NCBI GenBank assembly: GCA_020796225.1
Contig: CM036758.1
Span: 25,810,397 to 25,874,396, forward strand
Length of the DNA: 64,000 nucleotides
Direction: 5' to 3'
Origin: Arion vulgaris
Lineage: Eukaryota > Mollusca > Gastropoda > Stylommatophora > Arionidae
Shown piece by piece: positions 42,931 to 55,264 of the stretch (within the stretch, counting starts at the first letter, position 1; each line of letters starts with the position of its first letter). Both the position numbers and the translations under genes were made by a program. The notes beneath the pieces are model-generated. The model was given only the letters and a program-made list of their open reading frames with translations. It did no database searches and was not told the DNA's origin.

Positions 42931-43864
42931 GTATCTCTAAATTTGCTCACATTAAATCGAGACAGTTTGTTTGTAAATCTGTCAATTTTAACTAATTATC
43001 ATTCAAAACCTAGAGCCCTGGGTTTAATATTTTCTAGCCCAGCGTTGGCTTAATCAGCACTGGTCAGGAACATAATTTGTTTTGAAGTCGTTGCGGTAAA
43101 CCTTCACCAACACAGGGAACATATTAGCAATAAAGTAACGAACACATTTTCTAAATTACTATTCCCTTTACTTTAGAGTAGGCAGTTGCTTCAAAAATAT
43201 CTATATACTGTGATCACTTCCAAATCATATTATATAATAAACTAAGAAGAAGACCTCAGACCTATCACATCCCAGAATTTCATTCCTACATTTGCGTATA
43301 CTTGTTAACGACAAAAATGTAAATAGTGTACTTGTAGTTTGAACATAAACTACTTAACCACGTTGGCATGAACTATATTTATCGAAAACAAAAACTCACC
43401 TGATATTAGTCAACACTTTCCTTATTTCTTTGAGTTTCAGTTTCATGTACATTCAGATTAATAACAGGTAGGCGTGAAACCACCATTGTGGTTAGAGACG
43501 AGATGAGGATAGAGTCATTTGTAGTATCAATAAACAACAACTGATGATTGTAGTCAATTTAACCTATTTTGAGAACCAATATATATCGATAAGTTCCTGG
43601 ACATGAAATGGGTGTGTACACAATATTTGTTCAATAGTTCTTGTTAAAAAATATTAGTTAAAGTTTGTCATATAATCCATTTCCTGGTTTCAAATTGAGA
43701 TCACCTGTCCATTATGAAAGTCTAATAGCATTCTATTTTTTTTGTTGGTAATTTGTTTAGTATTTAAGTTGAAATATATAACACAGAAATGATATGTTTA
43801 ATTTCATTAATTGTTCTTTGAGTAACCTTACTTGGACGTCAAGAAAACAAGCCACATTGAAAAA
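42931..43864. other. Unrecognised unique region
   Basis: AT-rich sequence without repeats, frames or RNA features that I can support. Confidence 0.5.
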
Positions 43865-44170
43865 TTATGCCAGCTGTGTCGACGCAGAATGCCTGGGACT
43901 ATCAAAGAAGAGATTCAGCAGTTCGACATCATGAAAAAGTGTGCACAAATCAGTACCTGAACTTCATCAGAAACAACAAGAATTAAATGGTGCATAAGCA
44001 GATTGCAATAGACAGTGCCCGTCAGCGAGAAATACTGCTCCGATACATTGGATATAAAGCAAAAAAGCCGTCATCAAAGGTGAACCTGCAAATAACAGAG
44101 GCGACATAAGAAACACTGTTTTATGAAGCACACACATAGTTCATAGGCACAAATAACATAAAAGGGTGTG
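43865..44170 (+). mobile_element. LINE 3' end, same family as 2638-3680
   Basis: Shares 'gatacattggatataaagc' and 'acttcatcagaaacaacaag' with the copies at 2.6-3.7 kb and 59.8-60.0 kb. At the position of the 19-bp array in the first copy it has only short unexpanded sequence. Confidence 0.7.
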
Positions 44171-44186
44171 TTGCACCATGCTTGTT

Positions 44187-45230
44187 GAGCTGGCATGATC
44201 AAGACCTACCCCACCTCCTCGTGATTATTCCTGAAACAGAGAAAGAGGGTAAAGTCTAGCTAAGTGGGTAGGGATCGAGGAAACTACTCTGGTATAGAGT
44301 AGTAGTGCATACACAGTCGTCACAAAACCCGACCTGAAAGAATGCACATCTATTATAAAGTTGCATAAATGCAAAACAAATGTAAAGAAATAACAAAGTG
44401 CCCAGTCGTCACGCACTGCCCTTCCACCACTCCGGAGTCAATGGTCGCACCACATAATTGTCATCCCGGCAAAAATTGGTAGAACGATGGCAGATGACGT
44501 GGCGACGCAGGGAAGATTGCGTAATGTATGGAGGTAATCGCAGGGTATTTATTGGGTAAGGTTGGCGGGTCATGAAACCTAAAGTTGTGCTCTTGTGTCT
44601 AAGCAAGCTGCACTCCTGGAGTAACCAGGTGCAGTACTGTTGCATGAGTGCAAATGTAAAAAGTTGCTTTTTCTTGTGACAGGAAAAAACTTCATCGCCT
44701 AAAACTGTGTGCGTTGAAGTTGGCGAGCGCACAAATTAAAGTTACTTCTGAAACAGCCTTCTCAATTATTTATTGTGCAGCCCTAATCCAGTGTTTTTTA
44801 GCGGTACAAAGGTAAATGCGTAGAAATACTAGCAAATTGCCAAGTATCGACATGCGTATTGAAATGACAGAATGTTTCCTCGTCAAAGAACAACCTTACT
44901 GTAGTTGTAAGGAAGGATGAAAATGTAACAGTTTGACTTGTCGTACAAATCAGACATTGGCAACAAATCGACATTTTTTGGATGCGATTAGCCGACACTT
45001 GGCAGAATGACATCAGCTTCATGACTCAGATCCACAAAGGCTAATTGAACAGATAAAAATGATCGTTCGTGTGATGACCCATGTGTCCTAATGATTGAGA
45101 ATGTTCTAATCCAAGACGATCTCATATGATTAGAAATAACTGAAGTGTAGACATACTCATAGGCAGATCATAAATCCCAAATATATGGCAAAGAAATGAT
45201 TGTTAAAGCAATGAATACACAAAGGAAGGG
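44187..45230. repeat. Dispersed repeat E, copy 1 (~1 kb)
   Basis: Collinear with 47670-48650: 'gacctaccccacctcctcgt', 'gggatcgaggaaactactct', 'gtgcagtactgttgca' and 'cagccctaatccagtgtttt' have counterparts in the same order and spacing. No long frame, no terminal repeats found, and no known family recognised. Confidence 0.75.
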
Positions 45231-45439
45231 AAAGTGTGGGGCTAACTGTCAGCGAGACAGAGCTCAAAACATTTCCCGTGAGCTAGCTATATTATACCTG
45301 TCCTAATATTCACAAAACAGATAGGAATTTTTGCAGTAAAACTATTTGTTTGTAAAACATAATCACAAAGTGCCAATAGTTTATTACAAAAAACAATGAT
45401 GTTGCTGTATTTTGTCATTGTTTTTGTAAAACTAGAACT
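45231..45439. other. Spacer, nothing recognised
   Basis: Contains 'tttttgtaaaac' and its near inverted counterpart around 45345-45430. Otherwise unremarkable. Confidence 0.4.
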
Positions 45440-45575
45440 TTGTGATTACGTGTTATACCCACATCCTACACGTGCTGATTATCATGTAGAGTCCTAAAAA
45501 CCGGGGGCAACGTATAGTTGTTGTTGGCAAAGATCAATTATACATCACAATAAGAATGATAAAATTGGCCCATCA
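45440..45575 (+). mobile_element. Family A degenerate 3' half
   Basis: 'tcctacacgtgctgattatc', 'gcaacgtatagttgttgttg' and 'gcaaagatcaattatacatc' align with the second half of family A. Confidence 0.6.
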
Positions 45576-45704
45576 AGGTGACCTGAAGCAAACAAACAAC
45601 AACAACAACAAGCACACGCAAAAACCCATTCTATAAATCTTTTTTTATCCTGGCGCAAAACAAGATTAGAAAGGAATGAAAATTACCGATCTTGTATAAC
45701 GAAA
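45576..45704. other. Short LINE 3' end remnant
   Basis: (CAA)n then 'gcacacgcaaaaacccattc' and 'tctttttttatcctggcgc', similar to the LINE ends at 3.6 kb and 60.0 kb. Confidence 0.45.
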
Positions 45705-45990
45705 AGTTTTACTACAGAACATATGATATATAAGATATGATATAGATATGATATAAGATATGATACAGATATGATATAAGATATATGATATAAGATATGA
45801 TATAGATATGATATAAAGATATGATATAAGATATGATATAAGATATAAAATATATATTAAGGTATGATATAGATATGATATAAGATATGATATAAGATAT
45901 GATATAGATATGATACCTGGAATATGATATTTATAAGATATGATATAAAGATATGATATAGATATGATATAAGATATGTGCTGGAGAGAG
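45705..45990. repeat. AT-rich 'gatatgatataa' array
   Basis: Irregular 12-17-bp units of gatat/gatataag type. A smaller patch of the same motif lies at 47445-47490. Confidence 0.9.
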
Positions 45991-47350
45991 GAACACTTCC
46001 TCAGGACATGAGGGATGCAAAGATAGTGTGCTCTATAAAACAAGGGGATAGGGATTTAACAACTACAGAGGCATCTCCTTTGGCGTAACAAACCAGCCCT
46101 GCACTAGTCCTTTCAAAACGACTTTTAGAAACTGGCGGAGCGTGTTCTTCAGAGAAGTCACAATGTGGATTCAGAACCTAGACCGGTCAACAACTGACAT
46201 GATATTTACCTTCTGACAGCTACAAAGAAGTGCAGAGAGGCAAACTAAGCCTCATATTAGTAGCACATTAGTTGACTAAGGCATTCGACACAGTCAGCAG
46301 TGATCTTATAAAAATATTAGAGTATATTAGTTTGTCCCCCAAAGTTTGTATCTAAATTGATTGTTTACTTCCATGAGAACATGAAAGCCAGCATACAGTT
46401 CGATGGCAGCGCATCTGATAGTTTGAGGTTAGAGTGGAGTCATGGGGCTGTTGTCCTTTTCCACTCCTCTTTGGTATCTTTATTCGCGTCCTTTTGAACC
46501 ACGCCAGGACGCTGGTGGTGATGTTTTCATCCGCACTAGATCTGATGGTTCACTGTTAACGGCTCTTAGAGCCAGACAAAACGACGGAAATACTTCTCAG
46601 GACCTCCTTTTCGCTGACGATGCTGCCTTAGTCGCCCACAGTGGACCACACTGCAAAGTCTAATTAATAATTTGGCATCAGGCATGCGCCTACTACGACA
46701 ATGGTATCTCCCAAAAATAGTTATGTCAGGAGTACGTTACGAGCATCAAGTATCACTTTAAGCCAGCGACCATCTAACACCGTGCAAAATTCGCTATCTT
46801 GGGTCCCAGTGCTGCCAGCCTTTCTCGACGAAATCAACGCTCGTATAGGGAGTGCCGCTACTACATTCAGCAAACTATCAAAGCGGGCAATGGGACAACA
46901 AAAATTGACATTGCAGACGAAGACTCAACTATCAGGCCTGCTTGTTGGTTCTTTACTAATCAAACACTGGACAACCCTACTCAAGACACGAGAGGGCTTA
47001 ACATCTTCACCTTCGATGTCTCCGCAAGATTACAGACATCAGTTGGTGATAAGACTAGCCAATACTGAAGTACTACAACGTACCGTCTGCCTTCCATCAT
47101 GGGCATGCTCAGCGAGTAGACGACTAAGATGGTTGGGACATGTGAGAAGAATGAAAACTTATCGCATACCAAAACAAATGTTGTTCTGTGAACTTTCGGA
47201 GGAAGAAGGCACCAGAGACGGGCCACTGTCAGATATAAAGATGTCTGAGGCACCTCAATGAAAACTTTCTATAGATCCCTTTTTGTCAGGAGGGACTAGC
47301 TGATGACAGAGTTGTGTGACCAAATTACGGAAGGGCGCAGAGTCTTTTGA
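45991..47350 (+). mobile_element. LINE from reverse transcriptase to C-terminus, heavily decayed
   Basis: In order: 'LPQDMRDAKIVCSIKQG' (45995-46045), 'TKAFDTVSSDLIKILE' (motif A), 'RTRSDGSLLTALRARQ' and 'LLFADDAALVAHS' (46509-46645; the catalytic pair is DD in F-A-D-D). Then come 'DEINARIGSAATTFSKLSKR' and 'RRLRWLGHVRRMKTYRIPKQ' (46701-47261). This is the standard layout of a non-LTR pol after the endonuclease. Multiple frameshifts and stops separate the blocks. The start is set where the AT array ends. Confidence 0.85.
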
Positions 47351-47669
47351 GAAGAGACTTGTGTACGAGCTGAACAACAAATGAAAATAGAAGTTGTCAC
47401 AAGTAAAACACTTGCCTATTGACCGTCATAAAGATGAAAAGGGCCATATATATAAGATATATGATATAAGATATGATATATACATAACGATATATTGAAA
47501 CTTCAGTTTCTTTGTAGCTTTGTCTAGGAAATGCCATACTACCAGAACATGTATACAAAGATATCTTCAAAACTTGTTCTTTGTAGCTTTGTCTAAGGAA
47601 ATCCAAGTGCAATGGGAAATGTACCAGGGTCAGAACGCAATTCTAGGGACAACATTGCTTCAGGATTAT
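47351..47669. other. Spacer with short duplications
   Basis: 'tttgtagctttgtcta' plus 'ggaaat' occurs twice (47511-47531 and 47580-47602). The gatat motif patch is at 47445-47490. Confidence 0.55.
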
Positions 47670-48650
47670 TGACCTGGCACTGGTAAAGATCTACCCCACC
47701 TCACGTGTAACCCTGAAACAGGCAGTGAGTCCTGTCTGGCTAAGCGATTGGGATCGAGGAGAGTTGCTCTTGTATACGTAGTGATGCAAGCGGTTATATT
47801 ATACGAATCTACTCGCAAGACGGGCGAGAAGAATCCCAGTGACTGTCTTTGCACATCTCACCCAGCCGACCGGAAAAGCGCAATAAAATTAAAAAAGCAG
47901 ATCGTATCAAATTGACCAAGGTACAGGTCGTCGGGAAAAAACTGAAATCCTCAAAACCAATGAGTGGCAACAAATTTGGCAGCTCTGTAAGAATCGTCGG
48001 AAAGATGCAATGGGAGAGTGGCGACTGGGGAAGATTGCAGTTAACTACATTTAAGGCTGAAGCGTAAGTATAACTGTTAGGTAAGTTAAATGAGCCTGAA
48101 TTCTAAAGTTGCGTTTGTGGCCTAACGAAACTGCCTGAAACAACCGGGCACAGTACTGTTCTTACAACTAACATCCCGGAGAAATCAGCGCGGGTGATGC
48201 TGGCAAGCGCAAATCTGGCGGTTTGCGCTGGTATCAATGAGGTGGCCCTCTACATTGCGTGTCAGCCCCAGTCCAGTGTTTCCCGGGAGCCGGGGAAAAT
48301 CACGGAGTGAAACTCAAGTCAAGTGCTGAAACGCGCCTCGAAAAGACAGATGTTCCTGATATTCGGAATTAACTCAGCGTGAAATTCAGAAAAGTAAGGC
48401 CAAAAGCAGTTGTGAGTTGACAGGCTGTCCAACCAGACAATGGCAAAAGAGATGACATGTTTCATGGTGTGTTGCACAAGTGGATGCCGTCTCAGAACCA
48501 AACTTATGTACCCCAAAAAGACAGAAATGTTCTAATCGGACGAACTCAAGTGAAAGTTGCACAGTGTGGAGCTCTTTGGCGTAGACCATAAAGCCCAAAT
48601 ATGGCGAAAGATGATCGTAAAGAAGCAATTCTAGGAAGCTACTGAAGTAA
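47670..48650. repeat. Dispersed repeat E, copy 2 (~1 kb)
   Basis: Begins 'gacctggcactggtaaagat' and 'ctaccccacctcacgtgtaa'. It includes the GC-rich 'gcgcgggtgatgctggcaag' and 'cagccccagtccagtgtttc', and ends with 'aaatatggcgaaagatgatc'. Better preserved than the copy at 44187-45230. Confidence 0.75.
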
Positions 48651-48800
48651 AGCCGAAATATAGCACTAAGTCGGATGTATGGCTGTCCTGCAAGGCTGCA
48701 TAACCAGCACAACGTATAATTGCTCCAGGCTCCAGATCATACAAACACACGAGTGTCGTTTAATAAGTGGTCGATAAGGGCGTTCGCAGAAGAATATTCA
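48651..48800 (+). mobile_element. Family A' 3' half
   Basis: 'gcataaccagcacaacgtat', 'aattgctccaggctccagat' and 'aataagtggtcgataaggg' match the second half of 38069-38327. Confidence 0.7.
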
Positions 48801-49604
48801 GTTATCAGAATAAATTAGCATATCTCAAAAGTGTTTATGAGATCCATACAAGAAAGTCAAAGAAAAAGTTTATTATTTCAAGAAGAAGAAAAATGTGTAT
48901 TTCTAGTGAATAGCGACACAAGAGAAACAATTGTTCACAAAAACGTAGACAAGATACAAAAGACATTGCACTATATATCCAAAGTAATATAAATATATAT
49001 TTAGAAGTAAAAACAAGCATAGGAGCCAATGAAAGCATAAGAAGAAGCAAGGCAAACAAAGACCAGACAAGCAGAGAATCTGCAACAAAATGATGCAGGT
49101 ATCAGCGACAGTAAACAAACTCATATATGTCGAACAACTGTTTAATGTCATAAATCAACAAGACGATCGACCCACCGTATTGCCCAATTTTGAAGACTTA
49201 ATCAAACAACCAATAAGCGATGCATGTTTTCAGTACGCACTAATTGATACAGTTATGCCGAATACTATGTAGACCGCCATTGCAAATTATAGAAATCAAA
49301 CAATATGATCATCTGCCCAAGTATAGATATTGAATCATTTTAAGTTAGTTATAAGTGATAACCTACCTTATCGTGGTTGGAGGGTTGTGTCTTTACGATC
49401 CTTCAGGCTACAACGGCGAGTCCTGGCAGGTCTAACCACAGCCAACTCTAATATTGGGCCATATAACTGACTGAAATCTTGATAGTTTTGGGTTGAAGTG
49501 GTTTTGTATATGTTTGATAGAAGGCCTGCAAGCTTTTTGCAATGTTACTCAATTCTATGTGTCTATGGTTATTTATTGATGAAAGAGAATCATGATATTC
49601 CTTA
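48801..49604. other. Unrecognised; possible LINE 5' leader at 49365-49460
   Basis: A 60-codon frame at 49090-49272 shows no domain. 49365-49460 ('gataacctaccttatcgtgg' and 'cgagtcctggcaggtctaac') looks like untranslated LINE leader sequence, from general resemblance only. Confidence 0.35.
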
Positions 49605-50000
49605 TTGTTGAACTTAACTTTACATTGTAAATCTTGATTTAGTGTGTATTGTATTATTTGAACCAGCGTACATTATAATCTTGATTTTACTATGTTTGTA
49701 TTGTTGAACTTAACTTATTACATTATAATCTTGATTTACTATGTTGTATTGTTGAACTTAACTTATTACATTATAATCTTGATTTAGTATGTTGTATTGT
49801 TGAACAACTATTACATTATAATCTTGATTTAGTATGTTGTGTTATTGAACTTAACTTATTTACAGTTATAATCTTGTTGATTTACTATGTTGTATTGTTG
49901 AACTTAACTTATTACATTATAATCTTGATTTAGTATGTTGTAGTGTTAGACTTAACTTGTTACATTATAATCTTGATTTACTATGTTGTGTGGATTTAAA
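49605..50000. repeat. 48-bp AT-rich array, ~8 copies, noisy
   Basis: Unit 'tgttgaacttaacttattac' plus 'attataatcttgatttacta' and 'tgttgtat', with many one- to three-base gains and losses. Confidence 0.9.
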
Positions 50001-50269
50001 ATTAATTTGTGTTTATATATGTAATATTAGAATGCGAGGTCGTGATGGTTGTGGTCTTATTTTCTAGAAATTTTACATGGGCCGCTGGCCGAATAGTTAT
50101 CATAAGCTGCAGTCTAACCGGAGCAAGCCGAACAGGCTGAAGGTGAAGGGCCAGAACAAAGGGCGGGAAGCAGGATGGGGCCTCACCATAGTGACGCAGA
50201 ACCCAACGTTAATTTGGTGAATCTGGCTGCAACCAGCCCATCTCCCAGCTATAGGAACAAATATAGTCG
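50001..50269. other. Spacer, nothing recognised
   Basis: Unique sequence, moderately GC-rich at 50090-50290. A 74-codon minus frame shows no domain. Confidence 0.4.
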
Positions 50270-50480
50270 TCCTCTCTGTAGTAATGAGGACATCTTTTGT
50301 CTTGTCTTCACCATTTTCCTCCAAGTGCTGTAAACAATGGCAAACTACTAAATGTATAATTGGTGCCTGAAAAATCGACGACTCGTTTACTGTTGTTGAT
50401 GGCTATATCCTGTAAAAGAATGTGCCATAATTTTCATTGTGATTAATCTATAAGTGTCCAGAGCATATCCTGCATAAAGC
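50270..50480 (+). mobile_element. SINE-3 fragment without head
   Basis: 'aaacaatggcaaactactaa', 'ggtgcctgaaaaatcgacga' and 'atcctgtaaaagaatgtgcc' match the SINE-3 core and 3' end. The tRNA head is missing. Confidence 0.75.
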
Positions 50481-50639
50481 CTGGCTGGTAGGTCTGTTGA
50501 CGAAAGCTGATCACTAGGTGGACAACTCCAAACAAACCGAGGAAGACAGATCGTCAGCAGGGGCTGCAACTTTCTAGAGAACAAACTCGAGAACAGATCT
50601 CTCAGACATGGAATGTATCATGCATTATTGACGAGGAGA

Positions 50640-51070
50640 TAAACCACATACAAATGACTCAATGGGATGCAAATATTTATATAACTGGTGCCACTACCAT
50701 GGGAATCAGCCAGGTGGTGGTGGGACCCTTTCCTTGCCCACTCAAAGAATTCACCATGGCTACTGGTGGCCTTGTTGATTCTTTACTGCAAAGCCAGGGG
50801 TGGACAGGGTATCCTACGCATAAGACAAACTTTCCACCCTCACAATTATACAATGAGGCCCCAGAAGGGTAACAACAAAAAACGAAACTAGAGAAGGGAA
50901 CGTCTGCGGCAAAGATTGACATCTGCTGTATCCAAGAGACGCACCTAAATCCGGTAAATAGATTCAGCATTAGAAGTTTGAAACCTTCCATTGGGATAGA
51001 GAAAATAGACATAAAGGGAGTATTAGCACTAAGTTCGCAATTCCATACCGTCCGTTGAACTAGACAGGTC
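50640..51070 (+). mobile_element. LINE 5' part with endonuclease motif
   Basis: In the frame at about 50900-51055: 'KIDICCIQETHLNPVNRFSI', the QET-motif of the apurinic-type endonuclease of LINEs (target nicking), then 'KGVLAL'. Upstream is a region typical of the start of ORF2. Broken after 51060. Confidence 0.7.
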
Positions 51071-51109
51071 AATCAGATGTTTAAATTCATAGCTGTTCAA
51101 CTCCTTATA

Positions 51110-51235
51110 CCTTGGTAGTTACAGGGACAAATTTGGGGTATAAAGAATAGAACCACTGTTACCTGCCATGCATGCTCATAAGAGTGACTAAGGATATGTG
51201 AGCTGAAATCAGATCGTGTGTCCTAAATGTGTGAA
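51110..51235 (+). mobile_element. Family A 5' half, degenerate
   Basis: 'ttggggtataaagaatagaa', 'ccactgttacctgccatgca' and 'gctgaaatcagatcg' match family A. The 3' half is missing. Confidence 0.7.
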
Positions 51236-51589
51236 GACAACCCTCACACTTGCAGATCGGCTGAGGACATCAAAGGTAACGAGCGAACCCAGTAAACGCT
51301 GGCTGAATCGGACACATCGTCGAAGGATAGACGCAGAAGCAAGCTGGCGCTGAAGATGTGACCAAACTCACCCATGCTTCATTTGCATGAATCAGATTTC
51401 CACATGAATGAATTTATGGAAAAGATCGCGCATCAGTCTTTTAGGTGATCTCGAGAGAGAGAGAGAGAACCCCTTATCAACATAGTGTAATATAAAATAG
51501 TACAAGAGAGTATACACTTTCCACCATCCATACAACCTGTCTGCGAAAGTGCTTGTGTATCGGCCAGAACTGCTTACAGCATTGACAAA
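51236..51589. other. Possible LINE interior, not readable
   Basis: Contains 'gatgtgaccaaactc', echoed at 54669-54683, and a GA tract near 51450-51470. No domain recognised. Confidence 0.35.
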
Positions 51590-51800
51590 CGAATATGAGA
51601 TTATATCATCCACGAGGCGATGGAGATGGATCGGACAGTGTTACGCATGAAACTGTCACTTGAAGGCACTGAGATGGACGCAGAGGTAAACGAAAACGTG
51701 GAAGAGACCAACAACACATGGAAGAATAGTAGAACAGGAACTGAAAGAAACGAATCACAGCTGTTGCATTTACAGATGATGGTCAATAGCAGAGAAACAT
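51590..51800 (+). mobile_element. RTE-type LINE C-terminal fragment
   Basis: Shifted frames give 'RWRWIGQCYA', 'ALRWTQR' and 'RTGTERNESQLLHLQMMVNS'. The last segment parallels the LINE end at 7971-8520. Decayed. Confidence 0.7.
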
Positions 51801-51865
51801 GACATGAATTTGTTGCTGTCTAAATTGCCGATATTGTCACATGTTAATATGTGACAGAAAGAGTA

Positions 51866-51867
<2 letters not shown>

Positions 51868-51928
<61 letters not shown>

Positions 51929-51950
51929 AGGAGAGAGAGGCAGAGAGAGA
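51868..51950. repeat. (TA)n followed by (GA)n microsatellite
   Basis: About 46 bp of TA dinucleotides directly followed by GA-rich repeats. Confidence 0.97.
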
Positions 51951-52108
51951 AAATTAAGGTAACTTAAAATGTACACTAACTAAAAGAGAGAAAAAGACAG
52001 TTTTGTCAATAATAATACTAGCTGAAGTCACTGTTCCTTTTTTTCTTATTTTCTATTGTGCTTATTTATATTACGCTTTTTCAGAAATTTGTTGGCTATA
52101 CTTAGATA

Positions 52109-52356
52109 GTGAGCGTCTGTAGCTCAAGTGGTAGTAAGCTCGATCACAAACCCAAGCGTACCTGGTTCAACCCCACAGAGTGAGCAAGTTTGGAAACAGA
52201 AATTCATTTCCAGGATTTGTGGATAAATTAGACCTCCTGTTCAGAAAGCAATGGCAAACTACTGAACATAAGTGGTGCCTAGAAAATCAACAGAGCTGTT
52301 TTCCTTGGTTTGATGGCTGCGTCCTTTAGGTTATGCCACGATTTTATTTTCATTTC
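52109..52356 (+). mobile_element. SINE-3, complete, with target-site duplication
   Basis: 248 bp. A box in 'gcgtctgtagctcaagtggt', B box 'tggttcaacccca', core 'aaagcaatggcaaactactg', 3' end 'ggttatgccacgattttatt'. Flanked by 'atacttagata' at 52098-52108 and 52357-52367. Confidence 0.93.
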
Positions 52357-52367
52357 ATACTTAGATA

Positions 52368-52970
52368 AAATAATGAGGTAATTTTAGACGTTGTTGAGGT
52401 GGGAATTTATAATTGAAAAAAGGCTGAAAGCAGTATGTCCAAATCATTAATATCCAAACACTAATTATCTCCATAGGAAACTAGAATCTTAAATCTTTAC
52501 TAAGATCTACAATCTTACAGTGACTTAGAACATTAGGCAACGTAAGAACAATAATATTACTGTCACTGTCAAATGGTAGAATAGATAGTTGATCATATTA
52601 TCAGATCATCATGCTTTACCGGAACGACCTCACCGCGGGGTGAAAAGGTGGGGAAGCCGATGAAGTGATAGAATCTTCTACTAGTTGTCCTTTTGTAGAA
52701 AGCCTGGGGTCTGAGGCTTCGGACAATAATTTTCGTTAAGCTCATAGCATTGTGGTTTGTACTATAGGTTCTCCATCCATAGGTGTGCCAGTTATCAGCT
52801 ACGATGCCTCTGAGCCGGAGAAGAATTACACCTGTGTGGCAGGGTAAGACAGATAATAGAGTGTTTACATAAAAACCAGTAGAAATGCCTTACTAAGCAC
52901 TGATTCTCCTGAATTTATAGAGGCGATCTCAAGAGAAGAAAGATATTATTGTTTGTTTGTGATCCACTAT
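52368..52970. other. Unrecognised, possible LINE leader at 52620-52860
   Basis: 'cctggggtctgaggcttcgg' and 'tatcagctacgatgcctctg' with a locally higher GC content resemble LINE 5' leaders. No coding domain. Confidence 0.35.
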
Positions 52971-54560
52971 TTCTGGCAGTTTCCTGATTTCTTTCATCAA
53001 ACAATGCTGTGTCATTCTTGCAGTTTCTGTTTACTTTCATCAAACAATACTGTGTCATTCTTGCAGAAACTGTTTCTTTCATCAAACAATGCTGTGTCAT
53101 TCTTGCAGTTTCCTGTTTACTTTCATCAAACAATACTGTTTCGTTCTTTAGTTTTCTGTTTACTTTCATCAAACAATGCTGCCTCCTTCTTACGGTTTCT
53201 GTTTACTTTCATCAAACAATACTGTGTCATTCTTGCAGCTTCTGTTTACTTTCATCAAACAATACTGTGTCATTCTTTTGCAGCTTCTGTTGCTTTCATC
53301 ATGTGCTGTGTCCTTCTTACAGTTTCTGTTTACTTTCATCAAGCAATACTGTGTCATTCTTGCAGTTTCTATTCACTTTTCATCAAACTATTACTGTATC
53401 CTTCACAGTTTCTGTTTACTTTCTTCAAACAATACTATTATCTTCTTACAGTTTCTATTATTTTACTTTCATCAAACAATACTATAATGTTTTCTGCAGT
53501 TTCTGTTGCACTTTCCCATCACAAACAATACTGTGTCATTCTTGAAGTTTCTGTTGCTATCGGCAATAACATGTCATTCTTAGTTCATATTTGCTCATCA
53601 AACAATACTGTGTCATTCTTGCAGTTTCTGTTGCTCAACTAAAACAATATGTATCGTTCTTGCAGATTCTGTTTACTAAATAAACAATACTGTGTCCTTC
53701 TTACAGTTTCCTGTTTACTTTCATCAAACAATACTGTATTATTCTTTGATTTCTGTTTGCTGTCAAACAATACCAATAATGATCTTACACGTTCTATTTA
53801 CTTTCATCAAACAATACTGTGTTAATTCATACAAGTTTCTATTTACTTTCATCAATACAATACTGTGTCATTCTTGCAGTTTCTGTTTACTTCATCAAAC
53901 AATGCTGTATTCATTCTTGCAGTTTTCTGTTGCTTTCATCAGCAATGCTGTCATTCTTTGCAGTTTTTCTTGTTTGCTACTCGACAATGCTATGTCGTTC
54001 CTGATTTCTGTTTGCTTTCAATCAAGCGTGCTGTATAAAAGCTCACGTGGTTCTGTTTACTTTCATCAAAACAATATACTGTCCTTCTTACAGTTTTCTG
54101 CTTGCTTTCATCAAACAATACTGTGTCATTCTTGCAGGTTCTGTTTACTTTCATCAAACAATACTGTGTCATTCTTGCAGGTTCTGTTTGTAATCAAGCA
54201 ATACTGTCATTCTGCAGTTTCTGTTTACTTTCATCAAACAATACTGTGTCATTCTTGCAGTTTCTGTTTACTTTCATCAAACAATACTGTCATTCTTTGG
54301 TTTCTGTTTACTTTCTGTCTAAACAATATATTGTCCATTCTTGCAATTTCTGTTTACTTTCATCAAACAATACTGTGTCATTCACACTGATTCTATTTGC
54401 TAATAAGCCTTCTGTCATTCTTACAGTTTCTGTTGCTCATCAAAACAATACTGTATCCTTCTTCAGTTTCTGTTTACTTTCATCAACCAATACTGTATCA
54501 TTCTTGCAGTTTCTGTTTACTTTCATCAAACGGCACTGTGTCATTCAACAATCTGTACAT
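52971..54560. repeat. 43-bp array, ~37 units, indel-rich, splice-acceptor-like
   Basis: Unit 'tgtcattcttgcagtttctg' plus 'tttactttcatcaaacaata' and 'ctg', with many single-base gains and losses and some shortened units. Each full unit has a pyrimidine stretch ending in CAG, the form of a 3' splice site. Plus-strand open frames across it are by-products. Confidence 0.93.
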
Positions 54561-54962
54561 ATTTATACGTTCCAAGAATGAAAAAATTGATAAAGTATAA
54601 TTGCCATGTGGGACGAGCTAGCCGAAATACGTAAGCGATGGTCTGCTCAACTCGGACACACAAGAGGATGTGACCAAATCTCATAGGCGTTCCATGCATG
54701 AGGAAAGAAATTGGCCCTCCTAACTCCTATACATTATTGCTTAGAAATGTGAAGTAACAGGCACTTTAGATAATAGGTCGGAAAAGGTCACAGAAAATTT
54801 TTATTTGATGCATGGATATTATCGGGTTATTTGTAAGGATCTCATTGGTACGTTTTATTTGACGTTTAAAACGTATACTTGTTTTACAAATATGAGAGTG
54901 ACAGTTCAAACACAGATATGCGAATACTTGTTGTAGAATTAAAATTGCTTTATTTAAACAAT
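54561..54962. other. Spacer, nothing firm
   Basis: 54610-54720 shares 'gatgtgaccaaa' and similar spacing with 51340-51380. Otherwise AT-rich and unassigned. Confidence 0.35.
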
Positions 54963-54973
54963 TTTCAATTAAT

Positions 54974-55217
54974 CTTCTTCTTCTTCGCGTTCGTTCTTTA
55001 CAACCAGTTTTAATCACTCTTTGTGAAGTATATTTGATCACACCAAGAACGTTTATACGTTGCATTGGTTTATTAAGCCCTATTTTTAGACTTCTACGCC
55101 TGATTATGACATCCGATTTCAATAGAACCTACATAGTCGCCTCTTACGACATGCGTGGCATGTAACAGTGGTTCTATTCTTTACACCCCAAATTTGGGCC
55201 CGGTAACCACTCAGACG
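54974..55217 (-). mobile_element. Family A element
   Basis: 244 bp. Reverse complement starts 'tgagtggttaccgggcccaa' and ends in GAAGAAG. Flanked by 'tttcaattaat' at 54963-54973 and 55218-55228. Confidence 0.92.
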
Positions 55218-55264
55218 TTTCAATTAATAACAGCATGAATCAACTTTCTGACGGCACCCTCTCA

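Noticed and set aside
52953..54581. Several plus-strand frames of 159-232 codons
   Set aside because: By-products of the 43-bp array; neighbouring units shift frame by random indels.
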